Translations under genes and position numbers: made by a program
The notes under the pieces: model-generated
Database searches by the model: none
Seen by the model: the letters and a program-made list of their open reading frames with translations, nothing else
Told to the model about the DNA's origin: nothing
Part shown: one piece after another, positions 56,044-64,000 of the stretch
Layout of the letters: every line of letters begins with the position of its first letter
How positions within the stretch are numbered: position 1 is the first letter of the stretch
Assembly: GCF_026013525.1 (NCBI RefSeq)
Contig: NZ_JAPDRA010000002.1
Location: 1 to 64,000 of the forward strand
Direction of reading: 5' to 3'
Origin: Sphingomonas canadensis
GTDB lineage: Bacteria; Pseudomonadota; Alphaproteobacteria; Sphingomonadales; Sphingomonadaceae
Length of the DNA: 64,000 bases

Positions 56044-57612
56044 CTAGGCCCGCCGCCGCCGGATCAGCGCCTTCAGGTCGCCCAGCGTGAACGCGCGCGT
56101 GACGAAGCAGGCGAGGCCATAGACCGCCCCGCCGCCCGAGACGAGCAGGCTCAGCCCCACGCCGCGTTCGACCAGCGAACCGGTGAGCCACGGGTCCAGC
56201 ACGCGGTCACCAGCCCACAGCGCGGCGCCCATCAGCACCGCCGCCAGCGCCAGCCGGGGGATGCGCCGGCGGAGCTGCGCGTCCGCCACGAAATCGCCGC
56301 GCAGCCGCAGCGTGCGATAAAGCAGCGCCACGTTGACGCACCCCGCCGCCGCGGTCGCCAGCGGCGGGCCGACATGGCCGATCAGCGGGATCAGCGCCAG
56401 GTTGCCCGCCAGGTTCACCCCCACCGCGATCATCGCGAAGCGCACCGGCGTCCGCGTATCCTCTCGCGCATAGAAGCCGGGGGTCAGCACCTTCACCAGC
56501 ACATAGGCGGGCAGGCCGGCCGAAAAGGCCGCCAGCGCCCAGGCGCAGCGCACCGTATCCTCGCCGGTGAATACGCCATGCTGGAACAGTCCGCGGACGA
56601 TCGGCTCGGCGGCGACGATCAGCGCCACCATCGCGGGCAGGGTGAGGAACAGCGCCAGCTCTATGCCGCGGTTCTGCGTCTCCATCGCCTCCGCCTCGCG
56701 CCCCGCGCCCAGCAGCCGCGATACGGTGGGCAACAGGATCGTGCCCAGCCCGATGCCGATCATCCCCAGCGGAAGCTGGTTCAGCCGGTCGGCGTAATAG
56801 ATGTACGAGATCGAGCCTTCGTCGAGCAGATAGCCCGAGAGCGCGGTGGAGATGACCAGGTTGATCTGCACCGCGCCCGCGCCTGCGGCGGCGGGCAGGA
56901 TCAGCTTCATGAGCTGGCGCACATCGTCGTCCAGCCGGGGCCATCTGAGCTTCAGCGACACGCCCGAGCGCCGGCACGCGAACCACAGCCAGCCGAGCTG
57001 GAGCACGCCGCCCACGGGTACCGCGATCGCCTGGGCCTGCGCGGTTTCGAACGGATCGCCGTTGAAGAACAGCAGCGCGGCCACCATCGCCACGTTGAGC
57101 AGGATCGGCGCCGCCGCGTTGACCCAGAATTTGTCGAGCGAATTCAGGATGCCGCCCAGCAGCGAGGCAAGGCTGATCAGCATCAGATAGGGGATGGTGA
57201 TCCGCGACAGCGTGACCGCGAAGGCGAATTCCTCGCTGCTCGGCGCCTGCTTGGAAAAGCCGCCCGAAAGCCCCCAGGTGATCGGCCAGGACGCCGCCAG
57301 CATCACCGCCGTGAACAGCAGCAGGAAGGCGAACAGCACCGCCAGCGCGCGTTCGGCAAAGGCCAGCGCGGCGGGCATGCCGCCGCCTTCCTCGCCCGCC
57401 TTGCGGTTGAACATCGGGATGAAGGCGGCATTGAACGCGCCCTCCGCGAAGAAGGCGCGGAACATGTTAGGCAGGCGGAACGCAACCAGGAAGGCGTCCG
57501 AAGCGAAGCTGGCGCCGACGAAGGTCGCCTGCAGCGAATCGCGGACCAGCGCCAGGATGCGGCTGACCAGCGTCAGCCCGCCCACCGATCCCAGCGTGCG
57601 CGCCAGCTTCAT
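56044..57612 (-). CDS. murJ: Lipid II flippase MurJ
   Basis: A 522-residue MATE-like protein with about fourteen helices. The family start is MKLARTLGSVGGLTLVSRIL, with RDSLQATFVGASFASDAFLVAF, FRAFFAEGAFNAAFIPMF and later FYAREDTRTPVRFAMI, all MurJ hallmarks. It flips lipid II for peptidoglycan synthesis. The ATG 57612 is chosen; Met codons at 57648 and 57708 would add a disordered leader. It lies 165 bases downstream of secB. Confidence 0.94.
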   Translation of the reverse strand: MKLARTLGSVGGLTLVSRILALVRDSLQATFVGASFASDAFLVAFRLPNMFRAFFAEGAFNAAFIPMFNRKAGEEGGGMPAALAFAERALAVLFAFLLLFTAVMLAASWPITWGLSGGFSKQAPSSEEFAFAVTLSRITIPYLMLISLASLLGGILNSLDKFWVNAAAPILLNVAMVAALLFFNGDPFETAQAQAIAVPVGGVLQLGWLWFACRRSGVSLKLRWPRLDDDVRQLMKLILPAAAGAGAVQINLVISTALSGYLLDEGSISYIYYADRLNQLPLGMIGIGLGTILLPTVSRLLGAGREAEAMETQNRGIELALFLTLPAMVALIVAAEPIVRGLFQHGVFTGEDTVRCAWALAAFSAGLPAYVLVKVLTPGFYAREDTRTPVRFAMIAVGVNLAGNLALIPLIGHVGPPLATAAAGCVNVALLYRTLRLRGDFVADAQLRRRIPRLALAAVLMGAALWAGDRVLDPWLTGSLVERGVGLSLLVSGGGAVYGLACFVTRAFTLGDLKALIRRRRA

Positions 57613-57777
57613 CGCGCGGTCCTCGGGTCCGGCCGCGCGGATGGCCATGGGGCGGCGCTTGGCGGCGGGGGGGCGAGTCGGCTGGGCACTGGCATCCTCC
57701 CCCTCCACCGCGTTCCGCCGTCCTCCTTCCCCCGGCGGGGGAGGATATCATGGAACGGGCCGGGCCGCCTCAGGCGG

Positions 57778-58284
57778 TCAGGCCTGGCCGGCCTCCTGCG
57801 CGGCCGCCTCGGCCTGCGCCTGCAGCCGCTGCATGTAGACGGCGCCGAAATCGATCGGCTCCAGCAGCAGCGGAATCGGGAAGCCGCCGTCGCGCACCGC
57901 GTCGGCGATGATGCGGCGGGCGAAGGGGAACAGGATGCGCGGCGCCTCGCCCAGCAGGAACGGCTCGATCTGCTCGGCCGGAACGTTGCGCAGCCCGAAC
58001 AGGCCGGCATATTCCAGATCGACGACGAAGGCGGTCGTGCTCTCTGCGGTGGCGCGGACGTCCACCTTCAGGATCACCTCGAACACTTCCTCGGCCACCT
58101 GGCCGAAGCCGATGTTGAAGTTAACCTCGATCTGCGGCGCGTTCTGGTTCTGGTAGATCGCCGGAGCGTTGGGGTTCTCGAACGAGAGGTCCTTCACATA
58201 TTGCGAGATCACGCCGACCGCGGGCGCGGTGTCTGCGCCATTGGCAACGGGCTCGCCGAAGGCTTCGTTCTCGGGCTCGGCCAT
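57778..58284 (-). CDS. secB: Protein-export chaperone SecB
   Basis: A 168-residue acidic protein: VISQYVKDLSFENPNAPAI is the SecB signature start, followed by FNIGFGQVAEEVFEVILKV and EAPRILFPFARRIIADAVRDGGFP. It keeps preproteins unfolded for SecA. A GC-rich hairpin (CCTTCCCCC/GGGGGAGG, about 57725-57745) follows the stop and may act as a terminator. Confidence 0.95.
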   Translation of the reverse strand: MAEPENEAFGEPVANGADTAPAVGVISQYVKDLSFENPNAPAIYQNQNAPQIEVNFNIGFGQVAEEVFEVILKVDVRATAESTTAFVVDLEYAGLFGLRNVPAEQIEPFLLGEAPRILFPFARRIIADAVRDGGFPIPLLLEPIDFGAVYMQRLQAQAEAAAQEAGQA

Positions 58285-58500
58285 CAGAATATTTCCTCTT
58301 CAACGGGGATCCGCGCGGTTTTCGCGCGGCAATTTCAGGCGCCGCGCCTAGCAGGGCCGCACCCGCGATTCAACGGCGCGCTTCGGGGCCGGGGCGTCCC
58401 GCTCCGGCGCGCGGAGGTGCCGCACGATCGCGTCGTCCGCCGGATTTGAATCCTGCGGCCATTCCCCCTATGTTGGATGCGACAACGCTCAGGAGGCTTG

Positions 58501-59148
58501 GTGCTTTTCTACGTAATCCTGTTCGCGATGGTGGCGGCGTTTCTGGCGCTGCGGCTCTATGCCGTCCTTGGCAAGCGCACCGGGCACGAGCAGCCGCTGC
58601 CCAAGCCCGCCGAGGAGCGGATGCCGGCCCCGCCGATGCCGCGCGGGATCGAAAGCCCGCCCGAAGCGCGCGAGCCGGGCGGCCGCAACGTGGATGTGGG
58701 AGCCGAAACCGGCCTGCGCGCCGTGATCTCCGCCGATCCGGCGTTCGACCTGCCCCAGTTCCTCGAAGGCGCCAAGGCGGCCTATCGCATGATCCTGGAA
58801 GCCTTTTGGAAGGGCGACGAGGAGACGCTCGACTGGCTGGTCGAGGATGACGTGCGCCGCGCCTTCGGCGAGGCCATCGCCGAGCGAAAGGCGGCGGGCC
58901 ATGTGCTGGAGAACCGCCTGATCGCGATCGAGCGCGTCCAGGTGATCGAAGCTTCGGTCGAGAACAAGGTGGCGCGGATCGCGGTGCGCTTCGACGCGGA
59001 TATCGCCGCGGTGACGCGCGACCAGGAGGGCAACGTCGTCGCCGGATCGCTTACTGACGCGGTCGAGACGCACGACATCTGGACCTTCCAGCGCACGCTG
59101 CGCAGCTCCGATCCCAACTGGAAGCTGGTCGACACCGACGAGGTGTGA
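58501..59148 (+). CDS. Tim44/TimA-domain membrane protein
   Basis: About 215 residues. A single N-terminal helix (VLFYVILFAMVAAFLALRLY) anchors it. The Tim44-like domain includes FLEGAKAAYRMILEAFWKGD, LVEDDVRRAFGEAIAERKAAG and ETHDIWTFQRTLRSSDPNW, the usual TimA ending. The likely start is GTG 58501, because AGGAGG lies at 58491-58496; the ATG at 58477 would put that RBS inside the gene. Alphaproteobacterial TimA proteins are thought to act in membrane-associated protein assembly. It lies 192 bases from secB, divergently. Confidence 0.88.
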   Translation: MLFYVILFAMVAAFLALRLYAVLGKRTGHEQPLPKPAEERMPAPPMPRGIESPPEAREPGGRNVDVGAETGLRAVISADPAFDLPQFLEGAKAAYRMILEAFWKGDEETLDWLVEDDVRRAFGEAIAERKAAGHVLENRLIAIERVQVIEASVENKVARIAVRFDADIAAVTRDQEGNVVAGSLTDAVETHDIWTFQRTLRSSDPNWKLVDTDEV

Positions 59149-59264
59149 TCCGTGCTCCGCGCGCGCCGCGGGGTTCTCCGTCATATCGGGTGATTGAGCG
59201 CGGCGCCGCGCCGGGTTAGGTCTGTCGGCCTGATCGACAACCGGATCGACAAGGGGAACCCGCG

Positions 59265-60545
59265 ATGCGCCGAATTGCTGCCATTGCCGCGGCCGCGCTG
59301 CTGGGCGGATGCGGCGGGCTCGTGCCGCCCTCGGCAGAGCGCGGGCCGCCGCCCGCCCGGCCGTACCAGCCATCCTATACGCCCGCGCCTTCGCACCCCT
59401 CCACCAATATCCCGGTGCGCCAGCCGACGGCGGCCACGCCGATCCCGGCCGCTCCCGCGCCAGCCGCGCCCGCGGGCAGCGCCACCGCGCTCGCCGCTGG
59501 GGCGCGTCCTGGCCCTGCCGTGGCCGATCTGCCGATCGATGCCGCCGGAGCGGCGCGCGCGCTGGCCGCCTACAAGCTGAGCTGCGGCGCGCTCCAGCGC
59601 CGGCCCGATGTCACCGGGCTGACGCGCGGGGCCGATTGGGCGCCGTCCTGCGCCGCTGCGCAGGATTGGCCGGGCCGCGATGCCGCCGCCTTCTTCGCCC
59701 GCTATTTCGAAACGGTGCAGATCGCCGACGGAAAGGCCTTCGCCACCGGCTATTACGAGCCCGAAATCGCCGGGTCGCGTGAGCGCCGGCCGGGCTATGA
59801 GGTGCCGATCTACGCCAAGCCGGCCGATCTGGTGGAGGTGGACCTGGGCCTCTTCTCCGACGCGCTGAAGGGCAAGCGCATCCGCGGCCGCGTGGATGGG
59901 CAGAGCTTCGTCCCCTATCACGACCGGACCGCGATCGAGCAGGGCGCGCTGAACGGTCGCGCGCCCATCATCGCCTGGGCGGCCGATCCGGTGGAGATAT
60001 TCTTCCTCCAGGTCCAGGGATCGGGGCGGCTGCGGCTGCCCGATGGCGGGGTGATGCGCATCGGCTATGCCGGGCAGAACGGGCGCGACTATACCGGCAT
60101 CGGCGCGCTGATGCGCCAGCGCGGGCTGCTCGCGCCCGGCCAGGCTTCGATGCAGGGCATCATGGCCTGGCTGCGCGCCAATCCCGAACAGGGCCGCGCG
60201 ATCATGCGCGAAAACAAGAGCTTCGTGTTTTTCCAGGAACTGAAGGGCGCCGGCCCGCTCGGCGCGATGGGGCTGCCGGTGACGGGAATGACCACCGTGG
60301 CGGCCGATCCCGCCTATGTGCCGCTCGGCGCCCCGGTGTTCCTGTCGATGGACCGCACCGACGCGACCGGCATCTGGGTGGCGCAGGACACGGGCGGGGC
60401 GATCAAGGGCGCCAACCGCTTCGACACCTTCTGGGGCGCGGGCGACGACGCGCGCGCGATCGCGGGCGGCATGTCCGCGCGCGGGAGCGCCTGGCTGCTG
60501 CTGCCGCTGGGCACGCTCTCCCGGCTGCCGCCGCCCGCGCAGTGA
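59265..60545 (+). CDS. mltA: Membrane-bound lytic murein transglycosylase A
   Basis: A 426-residue lipoprotein (signal ending LLGGC, Cys16) with a Pro/Ala-rich linker of about 70 residues. The MltA domain has FFARYFETVQIADGKAFATGYYEPE, and the 3D domain has WVAQDTGGAIKGANRFDTFWG, the Asp-containing motif of the family. It cleaves glycan strands of peptidoglycan. The stop overlaps the next start (GTGA). Confidence 0.93.
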   Translation: MRRIAAIAAAALLGGCGGLVPPSAERGPPPARPYQPSYTPAPSHPSTNIPVRQPTAATPIPAAPAPAAPAGSATALAAGARPGPAVADLPIDAAGAARALAAYKLSCGALQRRPDVTGLTRGADWAPSCAAAQDWPGRDAAAFFARYFETVQIADGKAFATGYYEPEIAGSRERRPGYEVPIYAKPADLVEVDLGLFSDALKGKRIRGRVDGQSFVPYHDRTAIEQGALNGRAPIIAWAADPVEIFFLQVQGSGRLRLPDGGVMRIGYAGQNGRDYTGIGALMRQRGLLAPGQASMQGIMAWLRANPEQGRAIMRENKSFVFFQELKGAGPLGAMGLPVTGMTTVAADPAYVPLGAPVFLSMDRTDATGIWVAQDTGGAIKGANRFDTFWGAGDDARAIAGGMSARGSAWLLLPLGTLSRLPPPAQ

Positions 60546-61126
60546 GGCGCCTTTCGGCTGAGGAGGCGGCGCTGTGGCGGCGGGTGGCGCAGAGCGTCAC
60601 GCCGCTCCATCCGCCGCGCCCGGCCCGGACGGCGGCGGGGGAGGGGGTCGCGCCCGCCGCCGCCCAGCCGCCTGCGCCTGCGCCCCGGGCGCGTTCGCAT
60701 CCCGCCCCCGCGCGGCCGGTCCAGCAGCCCGCCGCCCGTGCCGTCCCGGCCGCCGCCGCCACGCTCGACGCCTCATGGGACCGCCGCCTGTCGCGTGGGC
60801 TGGTCGCGCCCGAAAGCACCGTGGATTTGCACGGCCATACGCTCGGCTCCGCCTATGACCGGCTCGATCGCGGGCTGGCGCACGCCATCGCGCGCGGCGA
60901 TCGCGTGCTGCTGCTCGTCACCGGCAAGCCGCCGCGGCCGGAATCGCAGCGCCCGCACGCCCGCGGCGCGATCCGGGCGGCGGTGGGCGACTGGCTGGCG
61001 GCATCGCGCCATGCGGAGCGGATCGCCGCGGTCCGCGCCGCCCACCCGCGCCACGGCGGGGCGGGGGCGCTCTATATTGTCCTGCGGCGGGATCGTTCCG
61101 CCCCGGTATCGGAACGAAATTCTTAA
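60542..61126 (+). CDS. Smr-domain protein
   Basis: About 194 residues from a GTG that overlaps mltA's stop. A Pro/Ala-rich linker leads into a C-terminal Smr (MutS2-like) domain: STVDLHGHTLGSAYDRL (DLHGxT), VLLLVTGKPP and PRHGGAGALYIVLRR. Smr proteins may nick or bind nucleic acids. The Gly of the usual TGKG is replaced by Pro (TGKPP). Its coupling to mltA is common in this group. Confidence 0.88.
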   Translation: MRRLSAEEAALWRRVAQSVTPLHPPRPARTAAGEGVAPAAAQPPAPAPRARSHPAPARPVQQPAARAVPAAAATLDASWDRRLSRGLVAPESTVDLHGHTLGSAYDRLDRGLAHAIARGDRVLLLVTGKPPRPESQRPHARGAIRAAVGDWLAASRHAERIAAVRAAHPRHGGAGALYIVLRRDRSAPVSERNS

Positions 61127-61206
61127 CCCCTTTCTGCAACTCTGCGCGCTGCCGAACCGGACAGGAGGGTGTCCCGGTAAGCCGTAGCGAGGGGTCAATC
61201 GGACCG

Positions 61207-62880
61207 GTGGAAGGATTTTCGCTAAAGAGCCGCGCAATCGCCTTCGCGATGTGCGCCGGTGCGGTGGCGTTCATCCTTGCGCTCGCCGCAGGCTCCACCC
61301 ACACGCTCAGCGTCGAAAGCGCGGGCCGCGCGCTGATCGCCGCGATAGTCTGCGGCGTGATGAGCTGGGCCTCGGCCGAGCGTACCGTCGCCTCCACCGC
61401 CTCCGCCATCGACGCCGCCATCGCCCGCCTCTCGCGCGCCGCCAACGGCGACCTTGAGGGAGAAATCCCCGAAGAGGTGAAGGAATGCGTCCCCCCGCTC
61501 GCCACCGCGATGGAGGGCCTGTTCCGCCAGCTCAACGCCAACCTGGACAGCGTCCAGCGGCTGGCGATGTTCGATCCGGTCACCGGGCTGGCGAATCGCA
61601 CCAATTTCCGCCGGACCGCGGAGCGCGTCCTGGCGGATATGCAGCCCGGCACGGTCGCGGCGCTCTATTTCATCGATCTCGATCGCTTCAAGGCGGTGAA
61701 CGACACGCTGGGCCACGCCACCGGCGACATGCTGCTCGGCATGGTGGCCAACCGGCTGCGCGCCGTGGCCGACCGCTTTACCGCGGAGGGCAATGGGCGG
61801 CCGCCGCTGATCGGGCGGCTGGCGGGCGACGAGTTCACCATGTTCTTCCCCGAAATCCGCACCGTGCGCGATGCCGACCGGATCGGCCGGGGCATCCTTT
61901 ACGCGCTGTCGGAGGCGTTCGACCTGGCCGATCAGGAGGTGTCGATCGGCGCCTCGATCGGCATCGCGATGCGCCCCGAGCATGGCACGACGCTGCACGA
62001 TCTGATGCGTGCCGCCGATGCCGCCATGTATCACGCCAAGTCGCTGGGCCGCGGCCGCGCCGAGCATTTCACCGATCTGCTTGCCGCCGAGATCGCCGAG
62101 CGCGCGCAGCTTGAGAGCGACCTGCGCGAGGCGGTGGACAAGGACGAGTTCGCGCTGGTCTTCCAGCCCCAGGTGAGCGCAGGCGATGGCCATATCGTCG
62201 GCGCGGAGGCCTTGCTGCGCTGGAAGCACCGCGACGGGCTGAAGATGCCGGCCGCCTTCATCCAGCGCGCCGAGGAAACCGGCCTGATCGTCGAGATCGG
62301 CGAATGGGTGATCGAGGAGGTGGCCGAGACCATCTCGCGCTGGGGCCGCATGGGCATTCCCCAGCGGCTCGCGGTCAACATCAGCCCGCGCCAGCTCGAT
62401 CACGCCAGCTTCTTCCGCCGCCTGCGCGAGGCGATGCTGGCCGCCAGCGCCCCCGCCAAGCTGCTCGAGCTGGAGATCACCGAGACGCTGGCGATGCATT
62501 GTTCCGAAGAGGTGGTGGACGCCATCGCGCTGCTCCGCGCCGACGGCGCCAGCATCGCGATCGACGATTTCGGCACCGGCTATTCGAACCTGGCGCGCCT
62601 GCGCGAGCTGCCGGTCGATCGCGTCAAGCTCGATCGCAGCCTGATCGAGAAGGTCGCCGAGAACGCCGAGGCCCGCGCCATCGCCCAGGCGGTGATCGGC
62701 CTGGTCCATGGCCTGGGCTGCGAAGCGGTGGCCGAAGGGATCGAGAGCGAGGCCCAGGCCGCGGTGCTCCGCGTGATCGGCTGCGACATTCTCCAGGGCT
62801 ATGCGATCGCCCAGCCGATGGCCGAGGGCGCCTTCCTGGAATGGGTCCGCACCGAAGGCTGGGAACGCGCGGCGGGCTGA
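61207..62880 (+). CDS. Membrane GGDEF-EAL protein for c-di-GMP
   Basis: A 557-residue protein from GTG 61207. Two short hydrophobic helices (about 9-29 and 40-56) precede a HAMP-like helix (about 57-110). The GGDEF domain has LYFIDLDRFKAVNDTLGHATGD and LAGDEF (Asp about 208); the first Gly is Ala, which is tolerated in active cyclases. The EAL domain has GAEALLRW (Glu about 334), NISP, EITET, IDDFGTGYS, VKLDRS, EGIES and QGYAIAQP, all catalytic positions present. It could make or degrade c-di-GMP; the EAL half looks fully active. No sensor domain is visible. Confidence 0.92.
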   Translation: MEGFSLKSRAIAFAMCAGAVAFILALAAGSTHTLSVESAGRALIAAIVCGVMSWASAERTVASTASAIDAAIARLSRAANGDLEGEIPEEVKECVPPLATAMEGLFRQLNANLDSVQRLAMFDPVTGLANRTNFRRTAERVLADMQPGTVAALYFIDLDRFKAVNDTLGHATGDMLLGMVANRLRAVADRFTAEGNGRPPLIGRLAGDEFTMFFPEIRTVRDADRIGRGILYALSEAFDLADQEVSIGASIGIAMRPEHGTTLHDLMRAADAAMYHAKSLGRGRAEHFTDLLAAEIAERAQLESDLREAVDKDEFALVFQPQVSAGDGHIVGAEALLRWKHRDGLKMPAAFIQRAEETGLIVEIGEWVIEEVAETISRWGRMGIPQRLAVNISPRQLDHASFFRRLREAMLAASAPAKLLELEITETLAMHCSEEVVDAIALLRADGASIAIDDFGTGYSNLARLRELPVDRVKLDRSLIEKVAENAEARAIAQAVIGLVHGLGCEAVAEGIESEAQAAVLRVIGCDILQGYAIAQPMAEGAFLEWVRTEGWERAAG

Positions 62881-62904
62881 CGCTGCCCCGGTTCGCCCCG
62901 GGCC

Positions 62905-64000
62905 TCAGGCGAACGCCCGGCGCAGGATATCCTCATACACTCCGGTCAGCGCCTCCAGGTCGTCCAGCGCCACCGCCTCGTCCAGCTTGTGCATCGTCGC
63001 GTTGACCAGGCCGAATTCCACCACCGGGCAGATCTTCGACAGGAAGCGCGCGTCGCTGGTGCCGCCGGTGGTCGATAGCTGGGGGCGGATGCCCAGTCTG
63101 GCTTCGGCCGCGTCCTGCACCAGCGTGGAGAGCGCGCCCGGCGCGGTCAGGAACGCCTCGCCATAGACGGTGCCCTTCACCACCGCTTCGGGTGCGTGGG
63201 CGTGGACGATCGCGCGGATGCGCTCCACCAGATCGGCGCCGCGATGCAGGTCGTTGAAGCGGATGCTCAGCCGCGCGGCGGCATGGCCGGGGATCACATT
63301 GCCCGCCGGATTGCCGACGGTGATGTCGGTCGGTTCGATGTTCGATGCCTGGAACCAGTCGGTCCCCTCGTCCAGCACGATGCCCTCGATCTCGTGCAGC
63401 GCGGCCACCAGCTTGGGAATCGGATTGTCGGCCAGATGGGGATAGGCGACATGGCCCTGCTTGCCCGGCACGTCGATCCAGATGATGGTGGAGCCGCGGC
63501 GCCCGATCTTGATCATGTCGCCCAGCCGGACGTGCGAGCTGGGTTCGCCGACGATGCACATATCGGGGATCAGGTTGCGCGCCACCATCCGCTCGATCAG
63601 CCGGGGGGTGCCCCAGGTGGCGGGGCCTTCCTCGTCGCCGGTGATGATGAAGCTCACCGTGCCCGGCGTCTCCACCCGCGCCACCGCCGCGGCGAAGCAG
63701 GCGATGGAGCCCTTCATGTCCACCGCGCCGCGCCCGTAGAGCAGGCCGCCGCGCACTTCGGGGCCGAAGGGGTCGCTGGCCCAGCCCTTGCCGGGGGGCA
63801 CCACGTCCAGATGCCCCGCGAAGGCGAAGTGGCGCCCGCCGCTGCCGCGCACGGCGAGCATATTCTCCACCGGCCCGTCCGGCGCCTCGCCGTCGACGAA
63901 GCGTTCGACGATGAAGCCCAGCGGCGTCAGCGCGGCCTCCAGCACGTCGAAAACGCTGCCGCGCGCGGGCGTCACGCTCTCGGCGGCGAGCAGGGCCTTG
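62905..64000 (-). CDS. dapE: Succinyl-diaminopimelate desuccinylase, partial
   Basis: About 365 residues are visible; the N-terminus lies past the right edge (the frame is open to 64000 and continues KALLAAES upstream of the first in-window Met). The M20 core has FAFAGHLDVVPPGKGW (metal His and Asp), YGRGAVDMKGSIACF, GDEEGPATWG (catalytic Glu) and RGSTIIWIDVPGKQGHVAYP. It cleaves N-succinyl-LL-diaminopimelate in lysine and cell-wall synthesis. Its end is 24 bases from the convergent GGDEF-EAL gene. Confidence 0.93.
   Translation of the reverse strand, partial: KALLAAESVTPARGSVFDVLEAALTPLGFIVERFVDGEAPDGPVENMLAVRGSGGRHFAFAGHLDVVPPGKGWASDPFGPEVRGGLLYGRGAVDMKGSIACFAAAVARVETPGTVSFIITGDEEGPATWGTPRLIERMVARNLIPDMCIVGEPSSHVRLGDMIKIGRRGSTIIWIDVPGKQGHVAYPHLADNPIPKLVAALHEIEGIVLDEGTDWFQASNIEPTDITVGNPAGNVIPGHAAARLSIRFNDLHRGADLVERIRAIVHAHAPEAVVKGTVYGEAFLTAPGALSTLVQDAAEARLGIRPQLSTTGGTSDARFLSKICPVVEFGLVNATMHKLDEAVALDDLEALTGVYEDILRRAFA

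Overview
The window is high-GC DNA from an alphaproteobacterium, most likely a member of the Sphingomonadales (Sphingomonas-like). This rests on gene content and order, not on a marker-gene comparison: rpsT followed by dnaA, the rpsU–FKBP pair, a TTAA-N7-TTAA (CtrA-type) box with nearby GANTC sites, a sphingomonad-style export locus, and the common GTTCGTCCTGAG/CTTCGAC palindromic repeat. No rRNA, tRNA, CRISPR array, insertion sequence or integrase was recognised.

Layout. (1) 1-4926: the 5' end of a UDP-glucose dehydrogenase gene, a structured regulatory intergenic region with a candidate small transcript, then a signalling operon (EAL phosphodiesterase, TPR sensor kinase, single-domain receiver). 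(2) 4991-11964: KgtP-type permease, uncharacterised nucleotidyltransferase, a hairpin-rich spacer, a Tat-type lipoprotein intradiol dioxygenase, an OmpR/EnvZ-like pair, rpsU and an FKBP isomerase. (3) 12237-43220: a large surface-polysaccharide locus. It holds the initiating sugar-phosphate transferase, wecBC, two Wzy/O-antigen-ligase-like proteins, Wza- and Wzc-like export proteins, wbpA/D/E-like and wbpG/hisH/hisF-like sugar genes, five glycosyltransferases, an epimerase, a methyltransferase, Wzx, an AsnB-like amidotransferase, an orphan phage-fibre-like protein and galU. (4) 43259-64000: housekeeping genes (moeB, dut, coaBC, ubiE/ubiB, mutM, rpsT, dnaA, trpS, murJ, secB, timA-like, mltA, an Smr protein, a GGDEF/EAL protein and a partial dapE).

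How the genes work together. The polysaccharide locus predicts a Wzx/Wzy polymer built on a polyprenyl-phosphate carrier. Precursors are supplied as UDP-ManNAcA (WecB, WecC), UDP-glucose and UDP-glucuronate (GalU, Ugd), and a 2,3-diacetamido uronic acid (WbpA/E/D-like). The WbpG/HisH/HisF trio would convert an acetamido group into an acetamidino group, and the AsnB-like enzyme may amidate a uronate. Most genes from 40840 down to 24301 overlap or nearly touch and look like one long leftward operon; wzy-wza-wzc-TPR converge on it from the other strand. The oxidoreductase expected between WbpA and WbpE (WbpB) is not in the window.

The points most worth checking are the small minus-strand transcript at 225-430, the fibre-like orphan at 40886, the missing WbpB step, the triple hairpin at 7517-7692 and the GANTC sites upstream of dnaA.
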